Assembly: GCA_963844845.1 (NCBI GenBank)
Contig: CAWJPW010000003.1
Coordinates: 822,247-886,246 of the forward strand
Origin: CAWJPW01 sp963844845
Lineage (GTDB): Bacteria > Acidobacteriota > Thermoanaerobaculia > Thermoanaerobaculales > Sulfomarinibacteraceae
Reading direction: 5' to 3'
Length of the DNA: 64,000 bases
This document shows, one piece after another, positions 34,353 through 43,524 of this stretch. The position numbers and the translations under genes are program-made. The notes beneath the pieces are model-generated. The model worked only from the letters and a program-made list of their open reading frames with translations. It had not been told where the DNA came from and made no database searches. Each line of letters opens with the position of its first letter. Position 1 is the stretch's first letter.

Positions 34353-34458
34353 GGGCGGGCGCGCCTAGCGGTGCTGGCAGCTTGCCCGAGACGACTGACA
34401 GGATTCTGACCCGGAGGACCTGCAGGCCTTTCTGTCGGCGCACGACCTCGCCTTAGCC

Positions 34459-34602
34459 ATGAGCTTGGCGCTCATGGTGCTGTACCTGGGCCTCGGGTTC
34501 ATGGTGGGGATCGTGGCGGTGTGGATGTACGCCGCCGTTCGTCCCCGCTACGGCGCTGGCCCGAGCACGACGCTGCGGATGGCGGTGTGGCTGGTGTGGT
34601 AG
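34459..34602 (+). pseudogene. Small membrane-protein remnant
   Basis: 47 residues from ATG 34459. LALMVLYLGLGFMVGIVAVWMYA is one membrane span, and YAAVRPRYGAGPSTTLRMAVW after it resembles the start of a small multi-span protein I have seen in related genomes. The frame ends in TAG, and the next 60 bases (SFGLMPDAGSVVTVLATG in another frame) could be its continuation after a frameshift. Weak call. Confidence 0.4.
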
Positions 34603-35060
34603 TCACCGGCACGGTGTCGATGATGTCGTTCGGGCTGATGCCCGACGCGGGCTCGGTGGTGACGGTGCTGGCCACCGGACCGGTCTCGTGGTGGCGCAGC
34701 AGCTCACCGGCGAGCAGGGCGCCCCACAGGAGGGCCGGCGCCGCGACCAGGACCCGGCCCGGGACGTGCGTGCCGGCGGATCAGCGGCACCGAGGCGGCG
34801 CGGCCGGCGACGTAGACGAGCAGGACGGTGGCGGCGGCGAGCAGGACAGAGCCGAACATGGCAGGGGCGGACGCTCTCGTTCCAGTCGGTTCGAGTCCCT
34901 TCGCTCCCTGAGGCGGCGGAAGGGGGGTTGGCGAGGCCGCACAGCGCACCGGGCCGGTCACCCGGGGGGCGCCCGCCCGGTGCAGGTGTGGTGGTGCCAC
35001 GAAGAACGCCGGGCCCGCAGGCCCGGCGTCGGTCGAGACACGAGGGTTGGTGACCCGGTC
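34603..35060. other. Gene-free stretch
   Basis: 458 bp with only short GC-driven open frames on both strands and no domain. A 51-residue minus-strand frame at 34704-34859 (FGSVLLAAATVLLVYVAG) has one hydrophobic segment but no ribosome site. Confidence 0.5.
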
Positions 35061-35227
35061 CTAGTGTCCTGTTTGGAAAACCCCAATGGGCTCTTCGCCG
35101 GTCATCGCGGTCCCTGGCTGCGTTGCTTCTCCTCGAAGGGGCGTTGCCACGACTGCGCCGTCGTGCCTCGCCGGGATCCTCGCTGGCCGCGCGAAGAGCA
35201 CCTCGGACTTCCCGAACACGAGACTAG
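35061..35227. mobile_element. CTAG palindromic element, copy A (167 bp)
   Basis: Starts CTAGTGTCCTGTTTGG and ends CCGAACACGAGACTAG, imperfect terminal inverted repeats. The last four bases CTAG contain the TAG stop of the minus-strand gene at 35224-36588. Confidence 0.8.
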
Positions 35228-36588
35228 TGGTCGTGATGGTGGGGGTGGTCGTGCGAGCCGCTGCTGTGGCCTTTGGGGCTGCCCCAGCTGCTGCTGCCAC
35301 CGGAGCAGTTGTTCTCACAGGAGTTGTTGAAGGAGTCGAGCTCGGAAGCATAGGTGGCGGCGACGGACTTCTGGCTCTTGTTGTCGAACGATGCGTGGAA
35401 GTCGAGGTTGCCCGACGGCAGCACCACGTCCTGCGAGCACAGCCACGCCTCGGCCGTGTCGATCATCGGGACGCCGCTGGCATTGCCGGTGTTGAGCCTG
35501 GCCGCGATGAGCTGGGCGAAGAACATCGAGAAGTCGGTGCCGTTGGGGCCCTTGGAGTAGCCGTCCCCGTTGAGGAACGCCTGGCCGTCCTCGGTTCCGC
35601 TGGCGCCGTCCTCGGTGATGACCTTGCCGCAGATCGTCACGCCCCGCCCCAGCCACCCGTGGTTCTTGTAGAAGCCGATGGTACGCGTGCAGAGCTGCAG
35701 GGGGCCGTTGCTCATGTCGCCGTACTGGTAGATGTAAGGCGAGCCGTCCTTGTACATGGGGTGGGGGCTGCCCGGGGTGTCCTGCGCATTGAGGAGGCTC
35801 TGCGTGTGGACCTCGCTGGCGTGGGTGGAGCCTGCCATGTCGCCGAAGCCGTTGGCGCGGATGGCGACGCCGGTGAAGAAGTCGCCGGGCGAGTTACCCA
35901 TGTAGGTCGCCGGAATGTGATCGGTGATGGCCTGCATGTTGAGTTTGTAGAGCCCCGCCGGAGCGTCGGCGCCGTTGGGCGTGTTGGTCCACACGTATGC
36001 GCTCCCGGCGGCGGTGAAGGCGAGATCGGCGCCCTGCTCATGGATGGTCGTGCCATTGGCCGAGTTGGCCACCGGGCCGATGGGAGTCGCCTCGGCGGTG
36101 TGGAGGTTCACGGTGTAGAAGAGGTCGGTATCCTGGGACGCTACGTAGAGGACTCCGGCGGGGGAGAACCCGGCGAGCACGATGCCGGTGAGCTTGTCGC
36201 CCCCGCTCATGACGTAGTTGACGTCGTGCCAGGTCTCGTGGGCGACATCGTAGTAGCCCATCATGCCGTTGCCCGTGTAGACGCTGCCCGGCGAGTACTT
36301 GTCGATCCCATAAATTCGGCTGCCGTCCGGTGTGCACGCGAGGGCGTCGATCTGGTTGAGGTAGATCGTGCCGTTGGCGAGAGGCGTAAGGTTGGCGTGA
36401 TCGGTGACGGCATCGATCTCCACCGAGAAGAGGTACGACACGCCGTCGTCAGGCTTGGCGCTGTCGGAGAGGTACATGGTGTCCCCGGGGTTGGTGAGGG
36501 CGGCCGCGCCTCGCGGCAACGCGATGGTGAGCACGAGCGCGATGCCGAGTGCGGTGAGCAGGGTCGTACGGTTCGATGTGCGAAACAT
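35224..36588 (-). CDS. Secreted protein with beta-propeller-like region and His/Asp-rich tail
   Basis: 454 residues from ATG 36588, GGAG 12 bases upstream. Signal peptide to about GAAALT. Residues 35-280 are a repeated beta pattern (ALACTPDGSRIYGIDKY, VLAGFSPAGVLYVASQ, DLAFTAAGSAYVWTN) like a propeller. At about 310 comes LCTRTIGFYKNHGWLG, a segment found in secreted proteins of this kind and often written TxGxWKNH. The last 40 residues are Ser/Gly then GSHDHPHHHDH, a metal-binding-type tail. The stop is inside the end of the CTAG element. Function unknown; likely extracellular. The tail may bind metal. Confidence 0.78.
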   Translation of the reverse strand: MFRTSNRTTLLTALGIALVLTIALPRGAAALTNPGDTMYLSDSAKPDDGVSYLFSVEIDAVTDHANLTPLANGTIYLNQIDALACTPDGSRIYGIDKYSPGSVYTGNGMMGYYDVAHETWHDVNYVMSGGDKLTGIVLAGFSPAGVLYVASQDTDLFYTVNLHTAEATPIGPVANSANGTTIHEQGADLAFTAAGSAYVWTNTPNGADAPAGLYKLNMQAITDHIPATYMGNSPGDFFTGVAIRANGFGDMAGSTHASEVHTQSLLNAQDTPGSPHPMYKDGSPYIYQYGDMSNGPLQLCTRTIGFYKNHGWLGRGVTICGKVITEDGASGTEDGQAFLNGDGYSKGPNGTDFSMFFAQLIAARLNTGNASGVPMIDTAEAWLCSQDVVLPSGNLDFHASFDNKSQKSVAATYASELDSFNNSCENNCSGGSSSWGSPKGHSSGSHDHPHHHDH

Positions 36589-36814
36589 GTTGTCAGTCTC
36601 CTTCCACTTCAGTTCGTTGTTGTGTCGCAGGTATGGGTCCGAGCGGAGGTCGCCGTGGCCACGTTCGGGTGGATGCTGCCAGCCCGAGCAGCTGTGCACC
36701 ACGGACGAGCTCCGATGCCAGAATCCAGAGACTCTTGGGGGCCCAGGGTGTTCGCGGGCCGAAGGGCGGCCAGGATCACCCCGCTCGAGCGCGTGCCGGT
36801 GGGGCGCCGGACCC

Positions 36815-37099
36815 TCACTGTGTCCTCCGGCCTTTTCCGCGCACCGCGCGGGTGAGCTGGGCCTTTGTTTCGGTCTGCCAGTCGTTCGCCTGTGACTCGA
36901 GAACCTCCGCGAGCCAGGCAAGGGCGGTGTGGATGCTGGTGAAGTGCCTCTCGTGGGCGCTTTGTAGCTCGAGGGCGTCGAGGCGGATGCTGGCCTTCTG
37001 GCCGCCCTCCCGAGGGTCCGCGATCAGCCGGATCAACACCGAGGTCGAGCGGCGCCGGCTTAAGGGCTCGGTCTCGGCAGGGAGTGGTCGCGTGTCCAT
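36815..37099 (-). CDS. Small protein of unknown function beside the SARP regulator
   Basis: 94 residues from ATG 37099. RSTSVLIRLIADPREGGQKASIRLDALE then HERHFTSIHTALAWLAEVLES, a beta strand pair and amphipathic helix. No signal peptide. Divergent from the SARP-type gene, with the 11-bp direct repeat between them, so it is a candidate target of that regulator. No family recognised. Could be spurious, but the amino acid pattern looks coding. Confidence 0.55.
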   Translation of the reverse strand: MDTRPLPAETEPLSRRRSTSVLIRLIADPREGGQKASIRLDALELQSAHERHFTSIHTALAWLAEVLESQANDWQTETKAQLTRAVRGKGRRTQ

Positions 37100-37120
37100 A
37101 GATTATGAAGATAAGAATCA

Positions 37121-37142
37121 AGCGTCAGGAAAGCGTCAGGAG
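37121..37142. promoter_or_regulatory. SARP-type direct repeat
   Basis: AGCGTCAGGA occurs at 37121-37130 and again at 37132-37141, period 11 bp (one helical turn). SARP regulators bind direct repeats with this spacing. It lies 90 bp before the SARP start and 22 bp before the divergent small gene. Confidence 0.5.
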
Positions 37143-37232
37143 ATTGCATCTCGAAAGCTTTTTCGCCGCGGCGATGCTTGAAATCCGAATCTGAACACCC
37201 TCTTGAGGCCTGGAAGCGGTACCATTTTGGGC

Positions 37233-39548
37233 ATGGCTGATCTCGACGTGCGCCTGCTGGGGCGCTTCGAAGTCCGTGTCGGTGAACGGTTGGTGGGAGG
37301 CTTCGAGTCACGGAAGGTGCGCGCTCTTTTTGCCTACCTGGCGCTGGGAGATGATCAGCTCGAGCCGAACAGGGCGCGGGTGGCAGCTCTGCTCTGGCCC
37401 GACCAGCCGGAGGCAGTTGGTCGCCGCAACCTGCGCCAGGCCCTTTACAACATTCGGCAGACACTGACGGGCGCAGGCCTACTCCAAGGCGCCGTGGTGA
37501 GCGAGGGCTCGGGTCGGTTGGCGTTGAACCCCGACATCGACCTGGCAGTGGACGTGCTTGATTTCGAGCGCCTCATGGCGCGGGGGTTGAATGGCGGAGG
37601 GGCTCCAGGCGCCGAGGCGCTCGCCCGCGCGCTCTCCATCTACCGGGGGGAGTTCCTCGATGGCCTCTACCTGGAGGATGGCCTGACCTTCGAGGAGTGG
37701 CTCCTGCTGCGGCGGGAGCGGCTACGGGACCTGGCCATCGATGGCGCGAGGGCACTGGTGGCGAACCACCGTGAGCGGGGCGAGGACACACAGGCGGTCA
37801 TCACGGTGCGTCGTTGGCTGGAGCTGGATCCGCTCTCTGAGGAGGGGCACCGTTCGCTGATGGAGCTGTATGCCCGCTCGGGCAGCCGCAGCCGGGCCCT
37901 CGCCCAGTACGAGAGCTGCGTGAGCCTTCTGCGGGTCGAGCTCGGCGTCGAGCCGATGGCGGAGACGAAGGAGCTGCTCGAGGCGATTCTCGCGGAAGAG
38001 GTCGCACAGGCTGGAGGTATCCAGCCCGTCGGCGACTCACGGCCAGCCATTCCGCTGGTGGGGAGGCGACAGGAGTACGCCTGCCTCCGCGAGAGCTGGC
38101 GGCGGGTGGACGGAGAGGGGGGCCGCATCGTCGTGGTGCAGGGTGAGGCCGGCATCGGGAAGACACGGCTGGTGAAGACCTTCATCCATGGCGTGGCGGC
38201 CACCGACCAGGCGTGCGTCCTGTTCGGGGGTTCCTTTCGAGGCGGGTGCGTGCCGGCCACCCTTGGAATGCTCGCAGACATCTTTCGCTCCGCTCGCGGC
38301 TGCGACCCGACGACATGGAGCGCGCTGCTCGACGGCGATCCTGCGCTGAAACGCTATGTGAGCGCGCTCCTGGACGGAGGTTCCTCCGGAGGAATGGTCG
38401 GGCGGGACGCGGAGCAGGGTGGAGGACCGTGGGGGCCGGGCTGGGCGCTCTCGACGCTGGTGCAGAAGTGGCCCGAGGTCTGCCGCCATCGTCACGATGG
38501 AGACCACCGTCTGATCCTTCTGCTCGAAAACCTGCATTGGGCCGACGACTCCACTCTCGAGGCCATCCGTGGGCTGGCGAGTTGCCTCGCCGACACGCGG
38601 GTGTGGGTGGTGTGTACCCTCGACGTGGGTGTCAGGACGCTGACCGCCGAGGAGCTCGCCGGTGCCCAAGCGCGCTCGCGTGTCGACATCTTGCGGGTCG
38701 AACGCCTGGAGGATGCGGCGGTCCGCGAGGTGGGCGAGGCACTGGTTGCCGCGAGCGAGGCGGAGGAGGTAAGCGACTTCGTCGCAGCACGGAGCGCGGG
38801 CCTGCCCCTTGCAGCCGCGGAGCTGCTGAATCTGCTGTGCGACGAAGGACTGCTGGTGAGTGCCAACACCTCCTGGCGACTTGCAGGACGCCTCGCCGAC
38901 GGTCCGCCCGACGAGCTGGGCTCGCTGGACGAGGTGCTCGCGAGGAGGATCGCCGCGCTGTACGGTTCGTCACGCCGGGTGGCGGTGGCGGCCAGCGTGA
39001 TGGGCCAGCTCTTCGACGTGACGACCCTCGCGGCGGTGGTCAACGAGTCCCTGGCCGTGCTGGAGCCGGTGCTGTACGAGCTCCTCCAGCGCGGGTTCGT
39101 ACGCTTCCTGCCCACCTACTGGTTCGAGAGTCGCCGCGAACGGGACCTCGTGCTGTGGGGCAGGGGCGCGCGGCGAGGGGTCTTTCAGTTGGGCAGCAAC
39201 GGGCTGGCCGGCGCCCTCGTGCAGTCGATTCCCTGGGAGCGTCGGGTCGTTCTCCATCGTCGCATCGCCGATGTGCTGGCGGCGGCAGGTCCCGGGTCGG
39301 ATGGCACCGGGCACGCCGAGGCAGTGGCCGGCCACCTGATCGCGGCGGGGGAAGAGGAGCGCGCTCTCCCGTGGATCGCGCGAGCGTGCGAGCGGGCTCT
39401 CGCCCTCGGGGCGTTCGCGTCGGCTGCCGCCGCGGCCGAGCTCGGTCTCGGGCTCTGCGCTGGCGTCGAGCCTGCCGAGCCGCGCTGGAGGGCGACCTTC
39501 ACTGAGGCTGCAGCAGCCCGGAGCAGTGGCGCACACGGTCGAGGGTGA
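37233..39548 (+). CDS. SARP-type transcriptional regulator with AAA/NACHT-like ATPase domain
   Basis: 771 residues from ATG 37233 (a TTG ten codons upstream is possible). The OmpR-type winged-helix DNA-binding domain is at about 1-95 (DVRLLGRFEVRVGERLVGG, RKVRALFAYLAL). A bacterial transcriptional activation domain follows at about 100-245 (DFERLMARGLNGG, RALSIYRGEFLDGLYLEDG, YESCVSLLRVELGVEP). An ATPase follows with Walker A GEAGIGKTRL near 310 and Walker B LILLLENLHWADD near 430. The C-terminus ends before the usual long TPR array. Architecture matches AfsR-like regulators. The direct repeat upstream suggests autoregulation. The next gene is 67 bp downstream on the same strand. Confidence 0.88.
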   Translation: MADLDVRLLGRFEVRVGERLVGGFESRKVRALFAYLALGDDQLEPNRARVAALLWPDQPEAVGRRNLRQALYNIRQTLTGAGLLQGAVVSEGSGRLALNPDIDLAVDVLDFERLMARGLNGGGAPGAEALARALSIYRGEFLDGLYLEDGLTFEEWLLLRRERLRDLAIDGARALVANHRERGEDTQAVITVRRWLELDPLSEEGHRSLMELYARSGSRSRALAQYESCVSLLRVELGVEPMAETKELLEAILAEEVAQAGGIQPVGDSRPAIPLVGRRQEYACLRESWRRVDGEGGRIVVVQGEAGIGKTRLVKTFIHGVAATDQACVLFGGSFRGGCVPATLGMLADIFRSARGCDPTTWSALLDGDPALKRYVSALLDGGSSGGMVGRDAEQGGGPWGPGWALSTLVQKWPEVCRHRHDGDHRLILLLENLHWADDSTLEAIRGLASCLADTRVWVVCTLDVGVRTLTAEELAGAQARSRVDILRVERLEDAAVREVGEALVAASEAEEVSDFVAARSAGLPLAAAELLNLLCDEGLLVSANTSWRLAGRLADGPPDELGSLDEVLARRIAALYGSSRRVAVAASVMGQLFDVTTLAAVVNESLAVLEPVLYELLQRGFVRFLPTYWFESRRERDLVLWGRGARRGVFQLGSNGLAGALVQSIPWERRVVLHRRIADVLAAAGPGSDGTGHAEAVAGHLIAAGEEERALPWIARACERALALGAFASAAAAAELGLGLCAGVEPAEPRWRATFTEAAAARSSGAHGRG

Positions 39549-39615
39549 TCCGGAGGGAGGGCGGAGCGGTCCGTGAGGCCGGCGCCCGACCGACGAGAAG
39601 GAGGCAACCGAGGAG

Positions 39616-41715
39616 ATGCAGACACGACCCCTGATCGTCGCAGGTATGCATCGGTCGGGCACCTCCCTCGTGGCCTCGTTGTGTGTGGCCTTCGGAGTGG
39701 ACATGGGTGCGGAGCTGCTGCGGCCCGACGCCAATAACCCCACCGGCTACTTTGAAGACATCGACTTCATGGGCTTCAACGGGAGGCTCCTGGAGGCCTG
39801 CACCCGATCGGGCGATGGTGGCCACCGCGATTGGGGCTGGACCGAGTCCGAGGAGCTGGATCTCACCCCCTTGGCCGGCGCCGGAGCGGAAGCGGCGGCG
39901 CTCGTGGCGGCCCGCGCCGGGAAAGGACTTCCCTGGGGGTGGAAGGACCCGCGGACGACGTTGCTGCTCGACTTCTGGGATTCGGTGGCGCACGGCGAGG
40001 CCCGATTCATTTTCGTCTACCGCAACCCCTGGGACGTGGCCGATTCGATGCAGCGCCTGGCCGCGCCGGTGTTCCTCGAGCACCCCGAGTATGCGTACCG
40101 GATATGGGCCTTCTACAACCGGCGTCTGCTCGATTTCGCTCGTCGCCACCGCGAGCGCTCGGCCCTGGTGTCGGCGACCGCTCTCGTCGAGCGGCCGCGT
40201 GAGGTCGCCGCCGTGCTCAAGGAGCGGCTCGGGATGACTCTGGGGGACGCCGGGAGTCTCCCCGTCATCCACCGGGAGCGGCTGCGTACGCTGCCCGAGG
40301 ACGACCCGCTCGTCGCCCTCGTCGCCGCCACGTCGCCGGATTGTGTGGAGCTGCTTTGTGCCCTGGACAAGGAAGCCGACCTTACAGCACAGCTCCCCCG
40401 CGGCGACCGCGCCGGGGCTTCGGTACAGCCAAAGGTGGAGGGTCGCGATGCGCTCTCGGTGGTGATTCCCTGCTGCAACCACGGGCAGTTGCTCATCGAG
40501 GCCGTGGCCAGCGTGGAGCGGGCCGCCCACGGCAGTCGCCTCGCCATCGTCAACGACGGCTCGACGCAAGCCCGCACGCTCGAGGTGCTGGACGTGCTCC
40601 GTCACCGCGGCTACGTGGTGATCGACCAGCCCAACCGGGGTCTGAGCGCCGCGCGAAACGCAGGAATCGGCGCGCTCGGCGGCCGCTATCTCCTCCCTCT
40701 GGACGCCGACAACCGGCTGCGGCCGGGCTTCGTCGATGCAGCGTTGTCGGTTCTCGCGGCCGACGCCGGGGTGGGCGTGGTCTATGGCGACTGGTGGGAG
40801 TTCGGGATGCGCAACGGCCTGCGCATGGCGCCGGAGTACGACCCGGAGCGCATCCTCTGGTCCAACTTCATCGACGCCTGTGCGGTGATGCGCTGGGAGG
40901 TGTGGGAGTGGCTCGGCGGGTATGACGAGAGCATGGTGACGTGGGAAGACTGGGACCTCTGGATCCGTGCCAGCGTTGCCGGTTGGCGGTTCCACAAGCT
41001 GCCGGGCGTCACGTTCGACTATCGAGTGCGGCCTGGCTCGCTGATCTCCGAGACGGACGCGCCGGAGATCGCCGAGGCTCTCGTCGCGCGGGTCGTCGAG
41101 AAGAACCGCGAGCTCTACCTCCGCAAGCTGCGTGAGCGGGTGGAGCTCATCACGTGGTGGCCTCTCGGCCTCGAGCGGGGACGCGCCACGGCCGAGGCCC
41201 GGGCCTCGGCCGGCGAGGATGAGCTGCAGGTCGAGCGTGCCGCGTCCGAGGACCTGAGAGCCGATGTTGAGAGGCTCAAGGAGGGCATCGCCGGGCTCGA
41301 AGCCGAGGTCGCCCGTTGGCAGGCCGAGAGGGAGGAGTGGCGGCAGAAGAGTATCGCCACCGCGGCGGAGCTGGTGGAGGCTCAGCGGGAGCGTGATGCT
41401 GAAGTGGCAACTAGCGTGGTCGTGAAGGCTGAGCGGGACGCGGCGCGAAGCCAGCTCGAGTTCCTGAGTGCTGAGCGGGATGCTGCCCGAAGTCAGCTCG
41501 CGCTGGTGATCGCCGAGCGGGACGCGGCCCGCAGCGGGCTCGAGGCGGCGGAGCGTCATGCCGAGCACCGGGCCGCAGAGCTCGGGCGCATCACCAGCAC
41601 GCGCGGTTGGGCCGTGCTGAGCTGGTACTGGCGGCTCGCCGAGCGGGTCGGGCGGTTCCTGCGGCGCGGTCGAAGGCGGCACGAAGAACCGGAGATCCGC
41701 AACCCGGCGCCGTGA
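39616..41715 (+). CDS. Sulfotransferase - GT2 glycosyltransferase - coiled-coil fusion
   Basis: 699 residues, ATG 39616 with AAGGAGG 11 bases upstream. The N-terminal 220 residues are a sulfotransferase fold: PAPS P-loop GMHRSGTS at 10-17, PWGWKDPRT for the second loop, and FVYRNPWDVADS. Residues about 275-480 are a family 2 glycosyltransferase (LSVVIPCCNHGQLL, VNDGST, NRGLSAARNAGI, the D-x-D motif in LDADNRL, WEDWDLWIR). Residues about 535-660 are a coiled coil built on an ERDAARSQLE repeat, and a short helix-rich tail follows. One polypeptide could add sugar and sulfate groups to the same glycan or be a bifunctional capsule enzyme. No capsule cluster is around it. Confidence 0.87.
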   Translation: MQTRPLIVAGMHRSGTSLVASLCVAFGVDMGAELLRPDANNPTGYFEDIDFMGFNGRLLEACTRSGDGGHRDWGWTESEELDLTPLAGAGAEAAALVAARAGKGLPWGWKDPRTTLLLDFWDSVAHGEARFIFVYRNPWDVADSMQRLAAPVFLEHPEYAYRIWAFYNRRLLDFARRHRERSALVSATALVERPREVAAVLKERLGMTLGDAGSLPVIHRERLRTLPEDDPLVALVAATSPDCVELLCALDKEADLTAQLPRGDRAGASVQPKVEGRDALSVVIPCCNHGQLLIEAVASVERAAHGSRLAIVNDGSTQARTLEVLDVLRHRGYVVIDQPNRGLSAARNAGIGALGGRYLLPLDADNRLRPGFVDAALSVLAADAGVGVVYGDWWEFGMRNGLRMAPEYDPERILWSNFIDACAVMRWEVWEWLGGYDESMVTWEDWDLWIRASVAGWRFHKLPGVTFDYRVRPGSLISETDAPEIAEALVARVVEKNRELYLRKLRERVELITWWPLGLERGRATAEARASAGEDELQVERAASEDLRADVERLKEGIAGLEAEVARWQAEREEWRQKSIATAAELVEAQRERDAEVATSVVVKAERDAARSQLEFLSAERDAARSQLALVIAERDAARSGLEAAERHAEHRAAELGRITSTRGWAVLSWYWRLAERVGRFLRRGRRRHEEPEIRNPAP

Positions 41716-41811
41716 CCCCGCGCGGCGGGTGCAAGCCGACGCCGGCGGCTCTCGGGGCTGCAGTGACAGACGACGAGGGCGCCGGCAGCGGCTCCGGGCC
41801 CGCGGTGGGCC

Positions 41812-43398
41812 CTACTTCTCTTCCTCCCGCGGCATCGGCTTGCGCGGCAGCGGTTCGTCGCGCATCGCCGTGTCATAGAGGAACGACGCGAGGATGACCG
41901 CCGCCTGGCGGAGGTCGTCCTGCTGGACCCGGTCGAAGACGTCCATCTCGGTGTGGTGGGTGCGGGCCATGTAGTCGAGGGGGTCCTGGATGAACTGGAA
42001 GGCCGGGATGCCGACCTGGTCGAACGGCACGTGGTCGGTGCCCCCCACCGCGGCGGGGGAGACGGTGACGGCGCCGAGGTCGGCAAAGGGCGCCAGCCAG
42101 GCGGCGAAGATGGGGGCCACGGCGGCGTTCTCCTGGGTGTAGATGCCGCGGATGCGGCCGGCGCCGTAGTCGAGGTTGAAGTAGGCCGACAGGGTGGCGT
42201 GCTCCGGCTCGAGCTTGAGCGGGCCCCGCTCGGTGCGCAGGAAGGCGGGGAGCGCCGCCTGCTCGGGGTCGGTGGGCTCGGGGCGGCGCGCCAGGTGGTC
42301 GGCGACCCAGGCCGACGAGCCCAGGTAGCCCTGCTCCTCGCCGTCCCACAGGGCGGCGCGGATGGTGCGCCGCGGCTTCACGCTCAGCGCCTTCAGGATG
42401 CGCATGGCCTCCATCACAACGGCGCACGAGGCGGCGTTGTCGGTGGCGCCGGTGCCCGCGTGCCAGGAGTCCAGGTGGGCGCCCGCCATCACCGCCTGGT
42501 CGGCGAGGTCGGCGCCTTGGATCTCGGCCAGCGTGTCGATGCCCTGGGCGCCGTCGACGAAGCGGGCGTCGACGGTGAGCTCCAGCTCCACCGGCTCGCC
42601 CAGCTCGAGAAGGCGGCTCAGGGTGTTGTAGTGCTCCGCCGCCATCACCAGCTGGGTGACGCCGGGGTCGTCGCCGTCATGCCAGGCGTGGCTCCCGGTC
42701 ACCTGTACCAGGCCGCCGTCGTGGGGGCTGAGCTTCACGGTGGCGAGGACCCCCTCAGAGCGCAGGAACTCGGCGAGCAGCGGCCGGAAGGCGAGCTCCT
42801 TGCGAGCCCGCTCGCGCCAGTTGCCGTGGTGGCGGTCGCCGAGGTCCAGCTGCCGCATATCGGCCAGCTCGTCGGCGCCGTAGCGGTGAAAGGGCGCCTC
42901 TTTGGGGGGCTCGAGCGCGCGCGGCTCGTCGAGGAGGACGACGGCGCCGGCGAGTTTGCCGCGCTGCGCGTCCAGATCGTCCTCGCTGGCGAGGTTGGCG
43001 CGCACCACCCGGCCGCGCACGGTGCCGCCGGTGCCCGGGGTCCACGCCACCGGGTAGGCCAGCAGCGGCGCCTGGCGCGGCGTCACCAGGTCGACCTCGC
43101 AACGGCTGAAGGTCCAGCCGCGGCCGAAGGGGCGCTCATCGAGATGAGCGTTGACGAGGCCCCAGCCGGCCATGGTGTCGCGCGCCCACCCGGCCGCCTC
43201 GCGCAGTGCGGGAGAGCCGGTGAGGCGGGGGCCGACGACCTCGGTGAGGTGCTCCAGCAGCTCACTGACCTGGGAGTGGTGGAGACCCTCGACGCGGATC
43301 CGATTGACCATGTCGAGGTCTACCGGCTCGCCGGCGCAGACCAGCAGCGGCACGGTCACGAGAAGGGCGCAGAGGACCACGGGAAGGCGTCGGAACAT
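41812..43398 (-). CDS. Secreted M28-family metallopeptidase with PA-like insert
   Basis: 528 residues from ATG 43398 (AAGGAG 6 bases upstream). Signal peptide FRRLPVVLCALLVTVPLLVCAG. PA-like domain at about 115-240 and catalytic domain from about 280: AGAHLDSWHAGTGATDNAA gives the first His and the bridging Asp, WDGEEQGYLGS gives the Glu base and Zn Glu, NLDYGAGRI carries a further metal Asp, and GGTDHVPFDQVG ends with the last His. All five zinc ligands are visible. Family members are aminopeptidases or carboxypeptidases of periplasmic or extracellular peptides. Divergent from the DsbD-alpha-like gene. Confidence 0.9.
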   Translation of the reverse strand: MFRRLPVVLCALLVTVPLLVCAGEPVDLDMVNRIRVEGLHHSQVSELLEHLTEVVGPRLTGSPALREAAGWARDTMAGWGLVNAHLDERPFGRGWTFSRCEVDLVTPRQAPLLAYPVAWTPGTGGTVRGRVVRANLASEDDLDAQRGKLAGAVVLLDEPRALEPPKEAPFHRYGADELADMRQLDLGDRHHGNWRERARKELAFRPLLAEFLRSEGVLATVKLSPHDGGLVQVTGSHAWHDGDDPGVTQLVMAAEHYNTLSRLLELGEPVELELTVDARFVDGAQGIDTLAEIQGADLADQAVMAGAHLDSWHAGTGATDNAASCAVVMEAMRILKALSVKPRRTIRAALWDGEEQGYLGSSAWVADHLARRPEPTDPEQAALPAFLRTERGPLKLEPEHATLSAYFNLDYGAGRIRGIYTQENAAVAPIFAAWLAPFADLGAVTVSPAAVGGTDHVPFDQVGIPAFQFIQDPLDYMARTHHTEMDVFDRVQQDDLRQAAVILASFLYDTAMRDEPLPRKPMPREEEK

Positions 43399-43524
43399 GG
43401 CAGGCTCCTTGGGCAGATCGGCGGTTGGCGGGGCGTGGGCCCCGAACGTCTCCATAGTCTACGACGTTCCCACCGGGCGGTTGCGGGAATAGCCGGGGTC
43501 CGGACGGTCATTGTGGGGCGATGA

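Noticed and set aside
39499..41682. 727-codon open frame on the minus strand over the sulfotransferase-glycosyltransferase gene
   Set aside because: Antisense shadow of a gene with clear motifs; no domain in the antisense protein.
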